Positions 43,948-59,101 of a stretch of 64,000 nt of DNA are shown here, in pieces. The translations under genes and the position numbers were made by a program. Where the stretch lies: assembly GCF_032854445.1 (NCBI RefSeq), contig NC_088297.1:14127335-14191334 (forward strand), written 5' to 3'. The DNA comes from Liolophura sinensis. Lineage: Eukaryota; Mollusca; Polyplacophora; Chitonida; Chitonidae. How positions within the stretch are numbered: position 1 is the first letter of the stretch; every line of letters starts with the position of its first letter. The notes under the pieces are model-generated. The model searched no databases and had not been told where the DNA came from. It saw only the letters and a program-made list of their open reading frames with translations.

Positions 43948-45194
43948 TATAAATGCATTTTCTTTCTCTGAAGTATTTATAACATGATTCTTATGAACAC
44001 CTGAAATAATTGTATTGCTAATTGCTGATCAAATAATTCCCCACTAGGGTATCAGTGTTTCTACGTAATTCGCACATGCCGGCGACAGAGGTCGAGCTTT
44101 TCTAGTGGTGGCAGTGATGTAAAGCAAGCATGTAGAGAACGGAGCAAGGAGTGTGATGTCCAATTGTCCTTTTCATTTAAATACCTGGAGTATAAGAGAG
44201 TTATAAAGAGAGAATCACGACAATGTTTGCTCCCATAACTTTTAGTGGATAGGGTGACATTAAACCGCGTTTGTTCTATGTGTTTGTTTTAGATTGTAAA
44301 CTTTCTCCTTTTATTTAGCAAGAAATCTTTCAAATGAGACCTAGCCGTAATAAGTGGTATTTATTTCGTTAAGGAGATAGATGTATATATACAATCGATT
44401 GTTAATTAAAACTGCAATACACGAAATTTGTGCTGGATTGTTGTAAAATTATCCTTCAAAAGAACACCGTAAATGTCCAAAGTATGGTACGTTATGGTAG
44501 TAATCTAGTAGAATCCATTTCGTTCTAACTGTTTGATCACACGTTACTGAAGTTTATCTCAAAACTGGCCTTTTGGTTTGTCCAGAAAATAATGGCGGCG
44601 GAATTTCCCTATGAATTTAAGTACGAATTTAAGTACTAAAACTAATTTTAATTAACTAATTAATACCGTTATGAAATACTTACTCTAACGCTTGGAATGA
44701 CTTTTAACCCTCCTATAAGTTATATTTTGCACATGAAACAATTGTTTTATTTTTAGGAAACTGCATTATAGTTTCAATCGTGCAGTCAATAAACGTCCAG
44801 TCTGCCTTCATTTAAGAGACAGTGGTAGGATTTATTGGTGGAGATATCTATCTGATCATGGGGAGACATCCAGAGTCAATAGTGCAAAAGCTAATGGTCA
44901 GAGGCTGGTTTGTCGATTGTTACACGTTAGATCCCTTGGCCAGCAAAAGCCCAGTTAGTCTTTTGAAGCGGATTTGAGTACTTTACGTCACGGAACGCAG
45001 TGTGATTTTGTACGATGAAAAACTCATTAAAAAATTATTAGTCTTTAAAAGGCTAATAAGCAGGGAAATGTGTACGCAATGCATTTCTTTAAAAACATCT
45101 CACTAAAAACACATTTATTTGTAATTATAAGATCTTCTGTACTAGTATTTTGTCACGCAGAGTTAAATCCCCTGTTACCACGCAAATACAGCAG
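43948..45194. other. Unassigned AT-rich sequence
   Basis: Nothing recognised. Confidence 0.4.
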
Positions 45195-45405
45195 TACGTC
45201 ATCAGATTTACAACGCTAATTCAGTAACAGTTTTAAATCTTCACATTACAACACAAATACACAGTCATAGCTTTACCATCTCCAAGTCACTCCTCAAATC
45301 CGACAGTCACAGCTTTAAACCTCAAAGTCACTACACAAATCTGACAGTCACGGCCTTAAATTTCAAGTTACAACGCAAATTCCACAGTAACGGTTTAAAT
45401 ACAAT
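45195..45405. repeat. Degenerate ~52-bp tandem repeat
   Basis: Four to five units on the pattern CACAAATC-GACAGTCACAGCTTTAAA-CTTCAAGTCA. Confidence 0.6.
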
Positions 45406-46577
45406 AAGCATGATAGCAAGTTAAAGTTCACCTCCCAAATTCAATGACATCTCCAAGGTTTAACTAGGAATTTCTATTTTCAGAAATTTATGGAACTACA
45501 AAGCCTCTAGCCAACAAACAAGGCTAGGCGTGGTAGTTTTAGTAAAAATCGATCCTCCCTATGTCATAATCAGTGTACGATGCATTCCAGGCACTGAAAG
45601 GAGCTTCTCCTATATTGGTTGGTGGACGTAACCATTCAGCTGCAAGACGCTGAGTCAACATTAAAACGTGACATTTCCTTCAGTCCGCTTCCGTTTGTCC
45701 TGTCGTTCCGCGAGTTATATCAATCGCCTGCTCAAAACTGTCATGGCGGAAATTTCAGGGTCTCATGGGCCTACATATTATGTATGTCGTTCTCTCTCTC
45801 CACAACAATGTATTCGATCACATTTTTTTTCTTTTTTTTCTTTTTTTTTTGGTTGTTTTTGGTGTGTGGAAATTGTTTTACACACTGCATACCTATTTGA
45901 GCAAGTAGATCTTGTTTGCCCATCGACTACAATTCCCCTTACTACATGGATTGGCTCAGAGGTACTTTTTTAAATTTAAACAGAAACGTGTGCAAATGAA
46001 ATGTTATCTGATTTTCCGATTTTCGAGCGCTGGAATAATGCCAACTAATGTATTTTTAGGTTTGGGTACATATTGAAGGTTTCTTACCTTAACTGCAAAA
46101 AAACTTGGCATCTCGCTAAATTCCTGATAAAACATTCTGAAGAATGAAGTATGTATTATTTTTTTTTTTGGTTAGTGGGAGCAAAAAAATTAAGTAACAA
46201 AAGACGAACACTAAAAATGCATCACCAAATTTTGAAATGAAGGCTCTCGACCAAGGAAAAGGCTTTACATGTATTTAATTTCCTCCCTTATATTAACAAG
46301 TCCTGCGTTAATATTTCACTCAGATCTATTTCGGTCGGCAGCCATCTTGAATACAAAAGTAAAAGTTCAAACCGTAGGCCAAGAGGTGATATCTCACTCA
46401 GACGATATTCGGCCGGCAGCCATTATGAATACACTCAGAGTAAAACTCAATATTGTCCTGTATGTGTTACCTAGATATTTCTTTATTCACAAGGGAAATA
46501 ATGTATACCCCGAGTCAGTGTCTCAGTCTCCCAGCATGAGGTTAAAGGAACGCTACAAGTGGCTACCAAGGAGTATA
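45406..46577. other. Unassigned sequence
   Basis: Poly-T tracts at 45823-45850; no conserved feature. Confidence 0.4.
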
Positions 46578-46826
46578 TTTAAATTATTTATTTATGTAAT
46601 TGGTGTTTTACGCCGCATTTAAAAATATTTCATTTACACCACGGAGGTCAAATTTATGGTCGGAGGAAACCCACGACCATCAACAGATGCTGCAAGATCT
46701 TCCAACGTACGACCGGAGAGAAAGCAAGTCTGAGTTGGGCTTGAACTCACAACGATCGTACTGATGAGAGGTTCTTGGGTTATTGTGTTGCGCTTGCACA
46801 CTAACCGCTAGGCCAAGCAGGCCCCG
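46578..46826 (-). mobile_element. SINE-A, near full length, diverged
   Basis: Tail GGTGTTTTACGCCGC, GGAAACCCACGACCATC, B-box region and head GCTAGGCCAAGCAGGCCCCG. Confidence 0.85.
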
Positions 46827-47061
46827 AAGTACTATTACAACTGTTTGTTTTATATTAGACATCATATAGCCCTATATCCACAAAACGTCCACAAACATCA
46901 CATTTTGTTTCTTGGAAATGTTCGCTCAATTCGCTTCGAATTATATTTTAGTTACTCAGAAAATGCTTGGACTGAACAGTATATTTTTGGCGCCAAACTC
47001 CCAGATGTATGTATCGGAGTAAATTGGCTAATGGTAACAACGTAAAATCTTTTTACATACT

Positions 47062-47685
47062 GTGCAACAGTCAGCAAGTATAACAGTGGAACAGTAGCCA
47101 TTGTCATTCAGCAAGTATAACTGTGCAACAGTGGCCATTGTCGGTCAGCAAGTATAACAGTGGAACAGTAGCCATTGTCATTCAGCAAGTATAACTGTGC
47201 AACAGTGGCCATTGTCATTCAGCAAGTATAACAGTGCAACAGTAGCCATTGTCATTCAGCAAGTATAACAGTGCAACAGTGGCCATTGTCAGTCAGCAAG
47301 TATAACTGTGCAACAGTGGCCATTGTCAGTCAGCAAGTATAACAGTGCAACAGTGGCCATTGTTAGTCAGCAAGTATAACAGTGCAACAGTGGCCATTGT
47401 CAGTCAGCAAGTATAACAGTGCAACAGTGGCCATTGTCAGTCAGCAAGTATAACTGTGCAACAGTAGCCATTGTCATTCAGCAAGTATAACAGTGCAACA
47501 GTGGCCAATGTCAGTCAGCAAGTATAACAGTGCAACAGTGACCATTGTCAGTCAGCAAGTATAACAGTGGAACAGTAGCCATTGTCATTCAGCAAGTATA
47601 ACTGTGCAACAGTAGCCATTGTCATTCAGCAAGTATAACTGTGCAACAGTAGCCATTGTCATTCAGCAAGTATAACTGTCCTTAT
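47062..47685. repeat. 37-bp minisatellite
   Basis: About 17 units of AGTATAACAGTGCAACAGTG-GCCATTGTCAGTCAGCA. Single-base variants (AACTGTG/AACAGTG, GTGGCC/GTAGCC, CATTC/CAGTC) occur in patchy combinations. Confidence 0.95.
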
Positions 47686-48235
47686 AAATTTTCAGCAGTG
47701 ATCATTGCGAGTTATCAGATGTATTCTTATCAGTGTGTGACTTATAAATTACAACAATAATAGAGTTTGAACATGTTTCACTCCTTGGTTTGTCCATCAT
47801 GACACAGTGTATTCTGTTAAATATGCAGAAGCCATCTTGACCCGTCAACGTCAAGGGCCACAGCTCTTACGACTTATTGAACTGGTCCGGCTGCGGTCAC
47901 TCCCCATCCATGGCGTATATTTCTGTCATAGTCGCACCAGATAGCAAGCGCATCTCACAAGACAACAATATGTTTGTTACCGTGAACTGTGTAATCTTCT
48001 GCCGCGAGCTGCAGTGAGTATTTATGTTTGCAAATTGCCTTAACCTTTGGTTATTTCCACATATATGATATAATATTCTTCGCACATGAGCAATAATTAA
48101 GGCGCTTTCCAGTTATCCAGAACCTTCTCAAGCTCGGATCAAGAAAGGTCCTTTCCAAATAACACAGGTCAAAATGTCACGAATGCGTTTGATCCCTAGA
48201 AGAAAAACAACAAGCAAGGCACATTTATGAAAAAA
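47686..48235. other. Unassigned sequence
   Basis: Nothing recognised. Confidence 0.4.
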
Positions 48236-48282
48236 AAGCCTCTTAAATTAAACACCTTGGTGGGTGCGTTTTTAAGAGGCTT
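48236..48282. other. Strong inverted repeat (hairpin)
   Basis: Perfect 12-base arms AAGCCTCTTAAA and TTTAAGAGGCTT with a partly paired inner stem (AAACACC against GGGTGCGTTT) and a short loop. Function unknown. Confidence 0.7.
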
Positions 48283-49504
48283 GGCGTATATGGTAACCTC
48301 TGTGGGGTAAGGGTCTTTACCTCTTGCCTCTAATAACATGATTAACTCGGGCAGGACCTCAGCAGATTGCGTGATTCGAACAAAGAGACGGGCTTTTGGC
48401 TTTATTCGGGTCGTTGGTTCCTTTCAGATCCTTCTAGACCCGGCGAACAAAAGATGCCAAATTGTTTGGCACCAGTTGCGTGCTACACCCTACTGAAGTC
48501 GTTCTGTTCCTCTGACCGTGGAAAATTTAGGTAATTGTTTTCGGTGAGATTAGCGTTCTTCTCCCCCCTCCCCCCCCCCCCCCAAGATTGTTGTTATTAT
48601 TCCGTTTTGTGTTTGATGGACGAGTAACCCAGAATCGTGAAAAACGTCCGTAGATTCATAGTAATTACAATGTTTAAAAACAACTTCCACAATTCAGAAC
48701 GTAGTGTTGCGTGCCATCAACAATAATTCATTTCATACACGATTGTATGACAAATATGATGGATTCTTTTATGCGTAAAAATTTTGTATGTCTATCACAC
48801 GAGTTTCACCGTGGACTTGATATAAGTGCAATACAACAAGATATTTTAGAGAATTTGGATATATACAACTTATTGGATTACTTGTTATTATATAAACACG
48901 CAATATACTTTACTGATGATATGTGGAAAAAAAAGAGTTCTGATTAATTTTGTGTTAGCTGCCTATCTTGTGGAATTTTGGGAAATCTTAACTGAATATT
49001 GTTGATTAGGCACACTTTAACAGTGTTAAATCTACAATGAAACAAAGAAACCTGTCCTCAAGAAGGCAGTGCTCCTGACAGTTAATATATCCCTGGACAT
49101 GTATGTGACAACGTAATTACTGATTTTAATAGAAATGAAACACAGAATGAACTTTGCTAAGTTTGATTCTTTAGATTTTTTAAGCCAAGTTATGTGGTTT
49201 GCCTGGTGCTTGGCATAAGGCGGTGGTTCCCTCGTGGTAGTCATAAAAGAAAAAAACGATCGCCGTCGTAGGAGAAGAAAAACGCTTTAGTCACTTTTTA
49301 ATATGGTCGGGGCGGCCAAACTGCATAAAAGATGCCAAAAATTAAAAGCACACTTTTTAGGTTTGGGTGGTGGACCCTTTGCGTTCAATAAATTCTCATA
49401 TGAACTTTAAGGTCACTGCATTTTTTTACATAATTCTGCTTTTTGAAGGATTAGTCGTAAATGTTGCTATTTAAGCATTTATTTGAACAGCTGGAATCAA
49501 ACCT
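48283..49504. other. Unassigned sequence
   Basis: A C-run at about 48572-48584 and an unrecognised 78-codon plus-strand ORF at 48711-48947. No SINE. Confidence 0.4.
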
Positions 49505-49625
49505 TAACTGAGGTAAATTGACATGAGACCAGACTTCAACCATTATACAGGGGATCCTTTGCCCACACATTGTCGTCGCTGCTCCAGTTTCACCCCCTGT
49601 GCTATAATCCATTTGATTCAGTTTG
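49505..49625 (+). repeat. Dispersed repeat D copy
   Basis: AATTGACATGAGACCAGACT, CACATTGTCGTCGCTGCTCC and TTTCACCCCCTGTGCTATAA keep the family's order. Confidence 0.55.
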
Positions 49626-49862
49626 TGTTGGGCGCCGTACACCTGTGGACCTACACACATGAACAGAACTGGTGGTTTTCTAGTTTGAATTTAGGTTTGA
49701 TTCTTTTTAAATGGTTTTAATCATGTTCGTCTGTTTTTGTTTCATTTTGAATGTTCTCGTTATCATGTCGAAAACCATCCACTGCCACTTCCTTAAACTC
49801 TCTTTTAACATGTTCTTGCCACGATATGGCAAGAAATATTGCCGATGTAGTGTTAAGCCTTA

Positions 49863-49985
49863 ATCATTCATTCATTCAAGAAATCAGTCATTCAGTCAGT
49901 CAGTCAGTCATTCAATTATTAATTCATGAATTCATTACTTTTTTCGTTCGTTCGTTCAATCATTCGTTGGTTCGTTCATTCATTG
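49863..49985. repeat. (ATTC)/(CAGT) simple repeat
   Basis: Imperfect runs of CATTCATT, AGTCAGTCAGTC and GTTCGTTC. Confidence 0.85.
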
Positions 49986-50202
49986 GCACATGAACGGAAT
50001 TGCAGCGTGAAATCCATGTAAGACGACATCACGCATTAAGGCCCGATTTGCATGTTATAAGATAATAGACTGGTGTTCACGTTTGTCCTATCAATTTGAT
50101 GAAAAAATTCTAGCTGGTAAGCGGAATTTGGCATGACAGGAACTGTATTCCAAATTTCAGCTGTTATGATTCCAGTACTATCCACTCGGGAACGGACTCA
50201 TT

Positions 50203-50385
50203 ATGTCTATTTATTTATTTGATTGGTGTTTTTCGCCGAAGCCAAGAATATTTTACTTATACTACGGCAGTAAGCTTTAAATAGTGGGAGGAAACCGGAC
50301 AGAGCCCGGAGGGAACTCATGACCATCATCAGGCTGCCGGAAGACTTTCCCACGTATACGACAGGGGAGGAGATGAGACTCATTT
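50203..50385 (-). mobile_element. SINE-A 3' part
   Basis: TTTATTTGATTGGTGTTTTT tail, GGAAACCGGACAGAGCCCGG, ACTTTCCCACGTATACGAC. Last SINE-A before the RBM24-like gene. Confidence 0.82.
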
Positions 50386-54403
<4,018 letters not shown>

Positions 54404-54460
54404 TATAAAGGTAGAACGAGCCAGTTCGCCAGTCCGTGAGAGCTCGTCAGTCTGACTAGT
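54404..54460 (+). promoter_or_regulatory. Possible TATA box and start region for the RBM24-like gene
   Basis: TATAAAG at 54404-54410 is followed 28-45 bases later by pyrimidine-CAGT sites (near 54433 and 54447) that could act as initiators. It lies about 840 bases before the ATG. The spacing is right for a core promoter, but such motifs are frequent by chance, and the 5' UTR would be long or spliced. Low confidence. Confidence 0.2.
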
Positions 54461-55093
54461 AGCAAGAGAGTGGGTCCAGCAGGGTGTATATAGTACAGCA
54501 AATACCACCACGGCAATACCGCACACAGGAGACTTGGGTCGGAGTATATAGCTAGGTTGGCTGTGAACAGATCGTAAATCTCCTGTTATATCCATGACAT
54601 ATTCACGGTGATCATACGAGGCTCCGTCTGTGCGTTACCATCTCCCCCCAGCGTGCCGCCTACGTGTGATCCACTAACACGTGCAGTACACTCAACACGA
54701 TCTGTCCACAACTCTATCGCTGCCCGAGAATCGACCAACACAAAGAGCGCGGACCTCTGTGAAGACTACAGGCGAAGAAAACGCAGCAGAGGAATTACAT
54801 ATACACCACGAAGGCTTGTCTGTAAGGACTCCTATGCCAATATTCATTACGAGCCTGTGTGGAATGCTTCTCTATATTCTTAGGTAGTTCGACAGAAAGA
54901 GCCACAGCAAAGTCTTTTACACTTTCCAGAAGTTAAAGTCTGCCATTTTTCTGTGATCGGATTTGCCTGTCAACCTTCAAAGAAACATCGCCTAGCAACG
55001 CGGACAGTTGGGACAGCCTTACCGACTAAGGCATTCGATCTACTGGTTTCTTATACTAGCAACGAGGAGTTCTTGATACGGGTTATACATATT

Positions 55094-55168
55094 ATTTAAA
55101 TATACATATATATATATAGAAAGATATATATATATATATATATATAGACGCATACGCGTGTATATATA
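55094..55168. repeat. Imperfect (TA)n microsatellite in the presumed 5' leader of the RBM24-like gene
   Basis: TATATA runs interrupted by GAAAGA and GACGCATACGCG, ending about 80 bases before the start codon. Confidence 0.85.
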
Positions 55169-55246
55169 GGCCCCACCTACATATCTATTTATCTGTGATT
55201 CTTTCTCTACTTGGTGGAGAAAACGGAAAAAATAGTTTCTGTCATC

Positions 55247-55423
55247 ATGTCTCACAACGGAGTTCAGAACAAGGATACGACCTTCACGAAGATTTTCGTG
55301 GGGGGTCTTCCCTACCACACCAACGACGATTCCCTCAGGGAATTTTTTGACAAGTTTGGAGATATTGAAGAGGCTGTTGTGATAACAGACCGCCAGACGG
55401 GAAAAAGCCGAGGATATGGATTC
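55247..55423 (+). CDS. RBM24: RBM24/RBM38-like RNA-binding protein, exon 1
   Basis: ATG at 55247 starts [20 protein letters not shown], followed by [20 protein letters not shown] and ending TGKSRGYGF at a GTAAGT donor (phase 0). This is the first two thirds of an RRM: RNP2 is KIFVGGL and RNP1 begins KSRGYGF, with the last residues in exon 2. The stretch [19 protein letters not shown] is characteristic of RBM24/RBM38 (Xenopus SEB-4, C. elegans SUP-12), which bind GU-rich sites in mRNA and control muscle and cardiac splicing and transcript stability. In the window only the first three exons (78% or so of the RRM part plus a few residues) are present, all plus strand. An upstream in-frame TTG at 55211 is not a likely start. 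Confidence 0.93.
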
Positions 55424-58400
55424 GTAAGTATTCTTTCATTTTTGTCACTGATGCAAATTGTATAACATAAATTTTATACATACAGTCCAACCCGACCAAA
55501 TGAAATTTTATCCAAGGATTGACTTTCCAGATGCAGTTAAATATTAACATAAGGCTTCTTATAAACAAGACACCAATACTATTATAATGCATGAAAATCC
55601 AGCTGTCTGTTTTCATGCATTTTGACCTGGAAAATAATCGTAATGATGATTGACACATTTCTCATTTTCAAAAAGTATTCTCATTTTTGTTCCTGGTGCA
55701 ACGCCCATTAGATAAGTTATATATGGCGCAAACTGATAGTAAAAGCGTGCATACAAGTACACAGGTTTTCTTTTATTATTGATTTTTAACATGAAAAAAT
55801 ATACTTGTGAAGCTTGAAGTATATTATGTATCGGGTAGAACGGATATTATATCTGCGTGTGTGCGAAGAAACAGTTATAGAGCTTCTAACTAAGGAAGTA
55901 TGTTAAGTTTCATGACGTCGTGTATATGATACAGAATTTCCGTATTATAGTGGTCCACATTTTATAAAGAAGTGATTATAAATTAACCGTAAAATTGCAG
56001 TTGTAGGATGTATATATGCGCTTTATTACATGCAAAGACGCATAGTAAATAGCTCGGAGACCTTTTGAAAAGTATATACGTCTTGTGTAATTTATTGTAT
56101 ACATGCACATCGCGAAGACATGATTGAAATATACTGACAAAGTGGCGTCAAGCCATGACCATGTATTCATTTATATGATCATACATACGGCGTCAAACAA
56201 CGTTCACGGCATCTTATGAATAGAATACAGAACGGATAAACACTATTTAGATCTTTTTGCACGAAGAACCGTACTTCCCAAGTGATCTGTATTGAATCAT
56301 AATTGTATATCGACTGGGCTACGTTTTCAGCTTCTAAGGGGATTAATCAACTACTTTATAACATCGGGGCAAATTGTACAAAGCCATGTCTTATCTAAAT
56401 CAAAATTTAAATCTTCTCAAAGTCTGGTACCGGAATTTGAAATTCTGACACATTTGTCTAATATAGGATAATATTAACGATGTCGTCAAAATTTTAATTT
56501 CTTATTCTAAATAAGCTTTTAGATCGTATTACAATTCATGCTTTAAGTCAAAAAGGCTGTGTAGAATCGGCCTCAGTAGTGGGTGCAACCGCACCAGTAC
56601 AAACTACTAAAGCAATCAATACCTGTTTGCTCTGACATTGCGATCATTTCGGAAGTCATTGATTAAATACTCATAGCAAAACCGTTCTAAGACTGAAAGA
56701 TTTGGTACACCCTCTCGTCACGTAGGGCTTACCCTGTCGCTACAAGCGGACCCCCGTTTGTCAGAAATCAAGAATTGTGTTTAGGGGCAATTACTTAACG
56801 AAGGCCAAGTTGTTCATTACTTAGCATATAGTATTATAGGTACAAGCTAGTTAATGTGAGTTTGTGCATAAGGAAGAAAGGCACCAACGGCAGTGAGCTA
56901 CTCACGTTTATATCAAAGTTTATAAACTACATATACTTCGCCCATTTCAACTAAACAATTTCGTTCTTAAATCAGGAGTACTTTAAATTCAAGTCAGTGT
57001 TTAATGCACCACTCGGGGTTAAACAAAGGATGGCAGATAGAACATGTGTATGACGTTAATGTGCACGCCATATTGGTGGCGCTTTGCTGTCCGATCAGAC
57101 ATTAAGGCACGCACCAGTTAATGCTCAGTTTCCTGCAATTTCGTTGTTATACTGTATACAGTTCATTAATATGCAATAAATATTTTCGCATGTTTAAACC
57201 TAAGTATAGTCGTATAAAGAAGTTAACAAATCGTTATGGCTCATAGACATGTTAATAGAGTCAGGCATACTGCATATAGAAGACATTTGCACCCATATGG
57301 GCCAGCCGAATAATTCGCGCAGAATGTAACCGTTAGTTTATATTCGAGCGAGTTGTAAAACGTGTAGTTTACTGTGGATTTCAGTGCGGATTATTGTACA
57401 TAGACCAAGATACAGTAAGTGTCTTGGGCCGTCATAAATCACACAAGTCTTTGTAGGGGTCTAACACCCTACACCACGTGGCGCGGATGAACACAAAGGC
57501 GCTTCACGACTCACTGAACCTCGAGTCGTCCGCCTTTGCAAAGAAAAAAAAGAAAAGACTAAGCATAACAGTTATTTCTGCCACCGATCACCGTTAGAAT
57601 GATCCAGCTTTTATTGTGAATTCTTTAATTTCAAGACTGCGGGACAATTGCTCTGTCGAGCAACGATCATCGAGAGCCTCCACTCCTACTCTTCCCCATT
57701 CTGCCTAGTGTTATCTAAAACTCAGATCTGACCCAGGAGGTCAGCAGACATCGGGTTTGATATACCATCCCTCTGAATAGCTTATGATACGTTGTCAGTA
57801 CTCTTCAACATGCACCAACAAATACACTGCGTTAACATACCTAAAATCAGAGTGGAGGAATGGAGAAATCCATAAATTATGGTCCATATTTTTCACGTTT
57901 TTATGAAATACTTTTCATAAGTGAAGAATTTTTCGCATTTTATCTTCTCCAAGACACGGACCTTGGCGAAGTTGTAGGCCGAGTTTTTCATCGCTTAGCA
58001 GAATGACTATGTTGTTGGCAAATAAAAGACGGTTGATACCAGGTCGGGGAAGAAACGTGGGCTCGCGCTGCTGTCAGCACGTGCTAATGTAAACAAAACA
58101 GACACGGTCTTTATGGAAAGAGTTAAAACATGGACTATCTCGTTTATAAAATCTACTTCAGTCAGTGTTCCTTAGCAGTCATGTTGGTTAGATAATTACA
58201 GACGTGTTTCAGTCAGCTAAACAGTGAATTCTACACACAGATACATTCACAGAAAGTTGGAGGGGGAGGTGGATACGTGTAAATCTGCCGATCGGATGCG
58301 CTACAAACAAGCGCGTCATTCTCTTTGCCTTTGTCACTCCCGCTATACCGCCAAATACGACTCTTGAGATTTGATGCTCACGCCCCATTCTACTGTTATA

Positions 58401-58974
58401 AATATATTCCAATCATCACTTTGAAAACTTACCGTATTCAATAACTGTGTTGCGCAAGCTTGGGGGATGTTGGGACCTACGTATTTCTTTTTAATCCATC
58501 GTAAATAATTTTCATCGGAAACGTTCTTTAAATTGGCCAGTACAGTATTGATATTTATTGTCAGTTTATTCTCCATATATTTTTTTGGGAAAGTTTTAGT
58601 TGCCAAACCACCTAGAGTGCTATTAAGGTAATAAAGCATAACTATATTTTCATAATCCAAATAAATTTTGTTTTTATGTTCCGATAATTTATCTCTTGTC
58701 TTTAGGCTATACCTATTTACCTCACATATGTAAACACGAGTGTGAGATAGTTTTTATAAGTCATTATATCTTGGCAGATGACTCTCAGTAAGACAAATCG
58801 GTCCGGATTCTGGCCGCTTTTAAGCATAGTAATGTTTTTTTTATAAACGAGGAAAAGAAAACAACATTTCCTAATATAACATTATAATCTGCATTCCATT
58901 TTTATACTGCCCAATGTTCTTGTGTCATTGTTTTTTTCATTTTGGAAACGTTTATCTCTGGTCTCTTTGTACAG
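55424..58974 (+). other. RBM24-like intron 1
   Basis: Bounded by the exon 1 donor and exon 2 acceptor. No SINE was recognised in it, unlike the SRCR gene introns, although a minus-strand ORF of unknown nature lies at 58343-58660. The rest is AT-rich and shows nothing I can name. Confidence 0.85.
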
Positions 58975-59101
58975 GTTACGATGTCTGACAAAGAGGCTGC
59001 TGAAAGAGCTTGCAAAGATCCGAACCCAATCATTGATGGGAGAAAAGCAAACGTGAACCTTGCCTACATTGGGGCCAAGCCCCGCGGAAATGCTACAGCT
59101 G
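58975..59101 (+). CDS. RBM24: RBM24/RBM38-like, exon 2 (end of the RRM)
   Basis: A 127-base exon with acceptor ...CTTTGTACAG and donor GTGAGT. It encodes [20 protein letters not shown] then [17 protein letters not shown] and GNATA. The sequence completes RNP1 (GYGF-V) and the RRM's last helix and strand; [17 protein letters not shown] is nearly invariant in this family. It starts in phase 0 and ends in phase 1. The intron before it is about 3.55 kb. Confidence 0.95.

Noticed and set aside
48711-48947. 78-codon ORF with a protein-like look (LDISAIQQDILENLDIYNLL)
   Set aside because: No recognisable family and no exon signals; kept only as part of an unassigned stretch.
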